From contig NZ_JAWJEJ010000001.1 in the NCBI RefSeq assembly GCF_032911445.1, positions 806,001 through 870,000 on the forward strand: a stretch of DNA of 64,000 nucleotides. The letters are read 5' to 3'. This document shows positions 60,280-64,000 of the stretch, in pieces. The first letter of the stretch is position 1. Each line of letters begins with the position of its first letter. The DNA is from Sphingomonas sp. HF-S4 (GTDB lineage: Bacteria; Pseudomonadota; Alphaproteobacteria; Sphingomonadales; Sphingomonadaceae). The translations under genes were made by a program, and so were the position numbers. The notes under the pieces are model-generated. The model saw only the letters and a list, made by a program, of their open reading frames with translations. It was not told the DNA's origin and did not search any database.

Positions 60280-61476
60280 ATGTCTGCATTGTTGCCCGAG
60301 ACCGAACTGCCGCTGGCCGGCATTCGCGTGATTGAATTCACCCACATGGTGATGGGCCCCACCGCAGGGGTGGTGCTCGCCGATCTCGGCGCCGACGTGA
60401 TCAAGGTCGAGCCGATCGGCGGCGACCATACCCGTACTCTGCTCGGCTCGGGCGCGGGCTATTTCCCGATGTTCAACCGCAACAAGCGCAGCATCTGCCT
60501 CGACCTCAAGAGTGCCGACGGGGTGCTCGCAGCGCGGCGGCTGATCGACGGCGCCGATGTGGTGATCGAGAATTTCCGCCCCGGCGCGCTCGAGCGGATG
60601 GGGCTTGGGGCGGAGAGTTTCGAGCAAAGCAATCCCGGCCTCATCTATTGCTCGGCCAAGGGATTCCTCGCCGGGCCCTATGGCCATCGCACCGCGCTTG
60701 ACGAAGTCACCCAGATGATGGGCGGGCTAGCGTACATGACCGGGCCGCCGGGACGGCCGCTGCGCGCGGGCAGTTCGGTGGTCGACATCACCGGGGGGAT
60801 GTTCGGAGCGATCGCGGTGCTGGCGGCGCTAGAGCGGCGGCATCGCACCGGGCGAGGCGGGGCAGTCAAATGCTCGCTGTTCGAGACCACGGCGTTTCTC
60901 GTCGGCCAGCATATGGCGCAGCAGGCGGTCACCGGCGTACCTACCGCACCGATGCCGGTGCGCGTCTCCGCCTGGGCGATCTACGACGTGTTCGAGACCG
61001 CCAATGCCGACGAGCAGCTCTTCGTCGGCGTGGTGACCGACAGCCAATGGGTGACCTTCTGTTCGCTGTTCGAGCTGGGCGAGATCGGCGTGGACCCCGA
61101 GCTGGCGCGCAACAACGCGCGGGTACTGGCACGCGACCGCATCTTGCCGGTGGTGCGCGCGGTATTCGCGGCGTCGCCACGCACGGAGCTGGTCGCGAAG
61201 CTCGAACGCGCGGGGCTTCCGTTTGCGCCGATCGCCAAGCCGGGGGATCTGTTCGACGATCCGCATCTCAACCAAGGCGGTGGGCTGGTCCCGATTACGC
61301 TTGCCGATGGTAGCGCGACGCGGCTGCCCGGGCTGCCGCTGGAGATCGACGGCGCGCGCTCGGGGGTGCGGCACGATGTGCCTGCTGCGGGCGTCCACGG
61401 CGCGGAGGTGCTGGCCGAGATCGGCTACGCGGCTGAAGAGATCGCGCGGCTGCGCGAGGCGGGGGCGCTGGGCTGA
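60280..61476 (+). CDS. CaiB/BaiF-family CoA transferase
   Basis: A 398-residue class III CoA transferase. The catalytic Asp falls at residue 169 (SSVVDITGG), the position known for formyl-CoA transferase. Other signatures: 'RVIEFTHMVMGPTAGVVLADLGADVIKVEP', 'NRNKRSICLDLKS', 'VVIENFRPGALERMGLG' and 'PFAPIAKPGDLFDDPHLNQGG'. It would move CoA from a donor such as succinyl-CoA to the pathway acid, giving the lyase its substrate. Start ATG at 60280 behind GAGGTGG. Divergent from the lyase operon with a 65-bp shared promoter region. Confidence 0.92.
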   Translation: MSALLPETELPLAGIRVIEFTHMVMGPTAGVVLADLGADVIKVEPIGGDHTRTLLGSGAGYFPMFNRNKRSICLDLKSADGVLAARRLIDGADVVIENFRPGALERMGLGAESFEQSNPGLIYCSAKGFLAGPYGHRTALDEVTQMMGGLAYMTGPPGRPLRAGSSVVDITGGMFGAIAVLAALERRHRTGRGGAVKCSLFETTAFLVGQHMAQQAVTGVPTAPMPVRVSAWAIYDVFETANADEQLFVGVVTDSQWVTFCSLFELGEIGVDPELARNNARVLARDRILPVVRAVFAASPRTELVAKLERAGLPFAPIAKPGDLFDDPHLNQGGGLVPITLADGSATRLPGLPLEIDGARSGVRHDVPAAGVHGAEVLAEIGYAAEEIARLREAGALG

Positions 61477-61503
61477 AGCCTAGGCTAGACTGACACGTAC
61501 TTT

Positions 61504-61650
61504 CCCCTCCTTGATAGGGAGGGCGTTAGGGCTGGGTTTAGCGGCGGCGAGGCTCGATGCCTCGACGGCGCTTCGATGCTTGGCGACAGAGTCTTTTGGG
61601 CACGCAGACGCGCGCACCCACCCCCGGCCCCTCCCTTGGCAGGAAGGGGA
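61504..61650. repeat. Composite intergenic repeat, full copy 2
   Basis: The left stem is CCCCTCC...GGGAGGG (61504-61523, imperfect). The middle stem CGAGGC/GCCTCG around a TCGAT loop is at 61548-61564. The spacer has GAGTCTTTTGGGCACGCAG and GACGCGCGCACCCACCCCC. The right stem is CCCCTCCCTT...AGGAAGGGG (61628-61649). The order and spacing match the copy at 36395..36540. It sits between convergent genes (CoA transferase and GntR). Confidence 0.78.
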
Positions 61651-61654
61651 GCAA

Positions 61655-62401
61655 TCAATCCGTGAGCAGCGGCTCGCCCGCGCCGCCGAGATCGAGCGTG
61701 ATCCGGTAGCGATCGGCGCGGTAGCGGGCACGGGTGAACAGGATCGGGCGATCGTCGCCGCGGACGACGCGCTCGATCGTCAGCAAGGGCGAGCGTGCTG
61801 GGATCGCGAGCAATTCGGCGAGCGCGGTATCGGCCAGCTCGGCGCCGATCGTCTGGCGCGCCGAGCCGATGCTCAGCCCGGCCTCTTCGAGCAGCGCGAG
61901 GATCGGCGTGGTCGCGAGCCCGGACAGCGGCACATGCGCCGCCACATCCGCTGCCATCCAGCTGCTGACCAGCCCGAGCGGCTGGCCGTCGAGCGAGCGC
62001 AGCCGCTGGGCGTGGACGACGCTGGTGCCTTCCGGAATTTCGAGCGCGGTGGCGACGTCGCTGGTTGCGGGGGCCTCGCTGACGTCGATGACACGCACCG
62101 AGGTGGTGCGCCCGAACGCCTTGAGCGATTCCACCGCGCGATGGACATTGGCTTCGAGCGGCTGCGTCGGCAGGCGGAAAGTGACTCGCGTGCCGGTGCG
62201 GCGGCGGCGCTCGACCAGCCCGCCGCGCGACAACTCCTCGAGCGCGCGCCGTGCGGTGACCCGCGATACGCCGTGGCGCGCCGCCAGCTCGATCTCGGTG
62301 GGGATCGATTCGCCATGCCCGCGCCGGCCGCGGACGATCTCGTCGCGAAGCTGGAGGAATAGCTGGTGGTACAGCGGGGTGGCGTCATCGCGGTCGATCA
62401 T
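61655..62401 (-). CDS. GntR/HutC-family regulator with UTRA ligand domain
   Basis: A 248-residue regulator. The N-terminal winged helix is 'PLYHQLFLQLRDEIVRGRRGHGESIPTEIELAARHGVSRVTARRALEELSRGGLVERRRRTGTRV' in outline (about 9-73). The UTRA domain (about 95-245) has 'IPEGTSVVHAQRLRSLDGQPLGLVSSWMAADVAAHVPL' and the C-terminal 'RPILFTRARYRADRYRITLDL'. It lies between the two halves of the catabolic cluster, divergent from the LeuC-like gene by 104 bp, and probably senses a pathway intermediate and controls both halves (inference). Confidence 0.9.
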   Translation of the reverse strand: MIDRDDATPLYHQLFLQLRDEIVRGRRGHGESIPTEIELAARHGVSRVTARRALEELSRGGLVERRRRTGTRVTFRLPTQPLEANVHRAVESLKAFGRTTSVRVIDVSEAPATSDVATALEIPEGTSVVHAQRLRSLDGQPLGLVSSWMAADVAAHVPLSGLATTPILALLEEAGLSIGSARQTIGAELADTALAELLAIPARSPLLTIERVVRGDDRPILFTRARYRADRYRITLDLGGAGEPLLTD

Positions 62402-62505
62402 CGGTCCCCCTTGGCTATCGCGACACTATCCGGCCTGCGAGTTTTTTCGGCCCCGTTGTTGACCCGATAGCACGAGAAACCGTATTTGATCCATAAATAG
62501 GACAA

Positions 62506-63900
62506 ATGAGAATGCCCGCGACCCTGTTCGAGAAGCTATGGCGGCAGCATCGCATCGCCGATCTTGGTGACGGCGTCGCGCTGATCGCGATAGATCGCGT
62601 GATGCTCCACGAGCGCACCGGCGGTGTGGCGCTGGATAGCCTCTCCAAGTCGGGGCGGACGGTGCTGGCACCTGGCCAGGCCTTTGCGGTCATGGACCAT
62701 ATCGTCGATACGCTCCCCGGGCGCAGCGATGCGACGAAGATGCCGACAGGCATGGCGTTCATCACCGGCACGCGCGCGGCGGCGCATGCGGCGGGTATCG
62801 GGCTGTTCGACCTGGACGATCCACGCCAGGGCATCTGCCACGTCATCTCGCCCGAGCAGGGGATCGTGCTGCCTGGCGTTACCCTGGTCTGCCCCGACAG
62901 CCATACCGGCACGCAGGGCGCGTTCGGTGCGCTCGCCTGGGGGATCGGATCGAGTGAGGCCGAGCATGCGCTGGCGACGGGAACGCTTCGGGTCCGAAAA
63001 CCCAGGACGATGCGCATCACCGTGCGCGGCCGGCTGGCGGCGGCTGTGGGCGCCAAGGACCTTGCGTTGCACATCATCGCGCAGGTCGGCTCGGCGGGCG
63101 CGCAGGGCCACGCGGTCGAGTTCGCCGGCGACGGCGTTGCCGCGCTCGACATCGAGCAGCGCCAGACGCTGTGCAATATGGCCACCGAGATGTCGGCCTT
63201 TTGCGCGATCATCGCGCCGGACGACGTGAGCATTTCCGCGCTGGAAGGCACGCCTCTGGCGCCGACGGGTGCGCAGTGGGACCAAGCGGTGGCTGCGTGG
63301 CGCACGCTCGCCAGCGACAGGGACGCGGCGTTCGATCGCGACATCGCGATCGACGCGGACGAGGTCGCACCTATGATCAGCTGGGGCACCAGCCCGCAAC
63401 AATCGATCCCGGTGACCGGGACCGTGCCGCGGGGCGAAGCAGAGACCGAAGCCAATCACCGGCGCGCACTCGCCTATATGGGGCTGGAGGCAGGCGAGGC
63501 GCTGGCCGGGCTACGGATCGACGCTGCATTCATCGGATCATGCACCAACAGCCGCTTGTCGGACCTGCGCCGCGCCGCCGCGGTGGTGCAGGGACGCAGG
63601 GTGGCGGAGGGCATCCGTGCGATCTGCGTGCCGGGGTCGGGGGCGGTCAAGCGCGCTGCGGAGGCCGAGGGCATCGCCGACACGCTGATCGCGGCGGGGT
63701 TCGAATGGCGCGAGCCGGGCTGCTCGATGTGCTTCTTCGCCGGCGGCGAGAGCTTCGGGCTGCGCGAGCGCGTGGTCTCGACCACCAACCGCAATTTCGA
63801 AAGCCGGCAGGGCCCCGAGACCCGTACGCATATCGCCTCGCCCGAACTGGTTGCCGCCTCGGCGATCGCCGGGCGCATCGTCGATCCGCGCGAGGCCTGA
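62506..63900 (+). CDS. LeuC/aconitase-family hydratase large subunit
   Basis: A 464-residue iron-sulfur (de)hydratase large subunit. The three cluster cysteines are visible: Cys346 (GSCTNSR), Cys406 and Cys409 (EPGCSMCF). Other marks are 'CPDSHTGTQGAFGALAWGIGSSEAEH' and 'THIASPELVAASAIAG'. LeuC isomerises isopropylmalate; close relatives hydrate maleate, citraconate or dimethylmaleate. The setting next to a CoA transferase and lyase, not leucine genes, favours a catabolic hydratase. Starts at ATG 62506 (alternative 62512). Followed by the small-subunit gene. Confidence 0.9.
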   Translation: MRMPATLFEKLWRQHRIADLGDGVALIAIDRVMLHERTGGVALDSLSKSGRTVLAPGQAFAVMDHIVDTLPGRSDATKMPTGMAFITGTRAAAHAAGIGLFDLDDPRQGICHVISPEQGIVLPGVTLVCPDSHTGTQGAFGALAWGIGSSEAEHALATGTLRVRKPRTMRITVRGRLAAAVGAKDLALHIIAQVGSAGAQGHAVEFAGDGVAALDIEQRQTLCNMATEMSAFCAIIAPDDVSISALEGTPLAPTGAQWDQAVAAWRTLASDRDAAFDRDIAIDADEVAPMISWGTSPQQSIPVTGTVPRGEAETEANHRRALAYMGLEAGEALAGLRIDAAFIGSCTNSRLSDLRRAAAVVQGRRVAEGIRAICVPGSGAVKRAAEAEGIADTLIAAGFEWREPGCSMCFFAGGESFGLRERVVSTTNRNFESRQGPETRTHIASPELVAASAIAGRIVDPREA

Positions 63901-63903
63901 TCC

Positions 63904-64000
63904 ATGGAAGCATTTTCCCGCGTCACCGCCGTCGCGCTGCCCTTGCTGTTCGACAATATCGACACCGATATCATCATTCCCTCGCGCGAGATGAAGAGCG
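63904..64000 (+). CDS. LeuD-like hydratase small subunit (partial, cut by window end)
   Basis: Only the first 32 codons are inside the window. 'VTAVALPLLFDNIDTDIIIPSREMK' matches the N-terminus of LeuD-type small subunits (the 'D.IDTD.I.P' motif). It starts three bases after the large-subunit stop and would complete the heterodimeric hydratase. No more can be judged from this fragment. Confidence 0.85.
   Translation, partial: MEAFSRVTAVALPLLFDNIDTDIIIPSREMKS

Overview
The window is GC-rich, gene-dense chromosomal DNA from an alphaproteobacterium, most likely a sphingomonad. The evidence is four TonB-dependent (or TonB-receptor-like) outer-membrane proteins, a FecI/FecR surface-signalling pair, a short winged-helix regulator of a type common in sphingomonads, frequent 4-base stop/start overlaps and GTG starts. 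I saw no tRNA, rRNA, CRISPR array, insertion sequence or phage gene.

Layout. (1) 0-17 kb: a chemosensory locus. It holds two soluble methyl-accepting proteins (one with five PAS domains, one with two signalling hairpins), two proteins made of three CheW domains each, and CheB, CheR, CheA, a STAS-like protein, CheY, CheC and a hybrid histidine kinase. An amino-acid dehydrogenase/ACT-protein pair divergent from an Lrp/AsnC regulator is embedded in it. (2) 17-20.6 kb: a winged-helix regulator, a TPR protein and a TonB-receptor-like protein. (3) 20.6-32 kb, minus strand: an apparently complete RiPP operon of thiopeptide type. Its order is precursor peptide, LanB glutamylation enzyme, a SpaB_C-like protein, an RRE/E1-like partner, an E1-YcaO cyclodehydratase, an azoline dehydrogenase, a second SpaB_C protein, and an ABC exporter. 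(4) 32.4-36.4 kb: a lone lipoprotein substrate-binding protein divergent from a TonB receptor. (5) 36.5-46.6 kb: a PhoD-type phosphatase with a TonB receptor, then ECF sigma/FecR/STN-type TonB receptor and a secreted zinc phospholipase/nuclease-like protein. (6) 46.6-53.7 kb: an RND efflux operon with divergent TetR and a second TetR gene. (7) 53.8-55.6 kb: small envelope genes. (8) 55.6-64 kb: a catabolic cluster (MFS transporter, two PuuE-type deacetylase-fold hydrolases, isochorismatase-fold amidase, HMG-CoA-lyase-like enzyme, CaiB-type CoA transferase, GntR regulator, LeuC/LeuD-like hydratase, cut by the window end).

The most interesting item is the RiPP operon. The 53-residue precursor at 31822..31983 has an acidic leader and a 20-residue core starting Ser-Cys-Cys, with a Cys9-Ser10 pair. 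Ser1 and Ser10 have the spacing used to close 26-membered thiopeptide rings. The operon has the azole-forming set, a split LanB, and two separate proteins resembling the LanB elimination domain, as expected if one is an elimination enzyme and the other a pyridine synthase. Characterised thiopeptides I know of come from Gram-positive bacteria, so an alphaproteobacterial version with this core would be new.

Two other items stand out. The 55-64 kb enzymes can be ordered into a plausible route from a cyclic imide or half-amide, through a maleate/citraconate-type diacid, to a CoA ester cleaved by a lyase. Also, a composite intergenic repeat with paired GC stems occurs at 3' ends of genes in at least two full and one partial copy.
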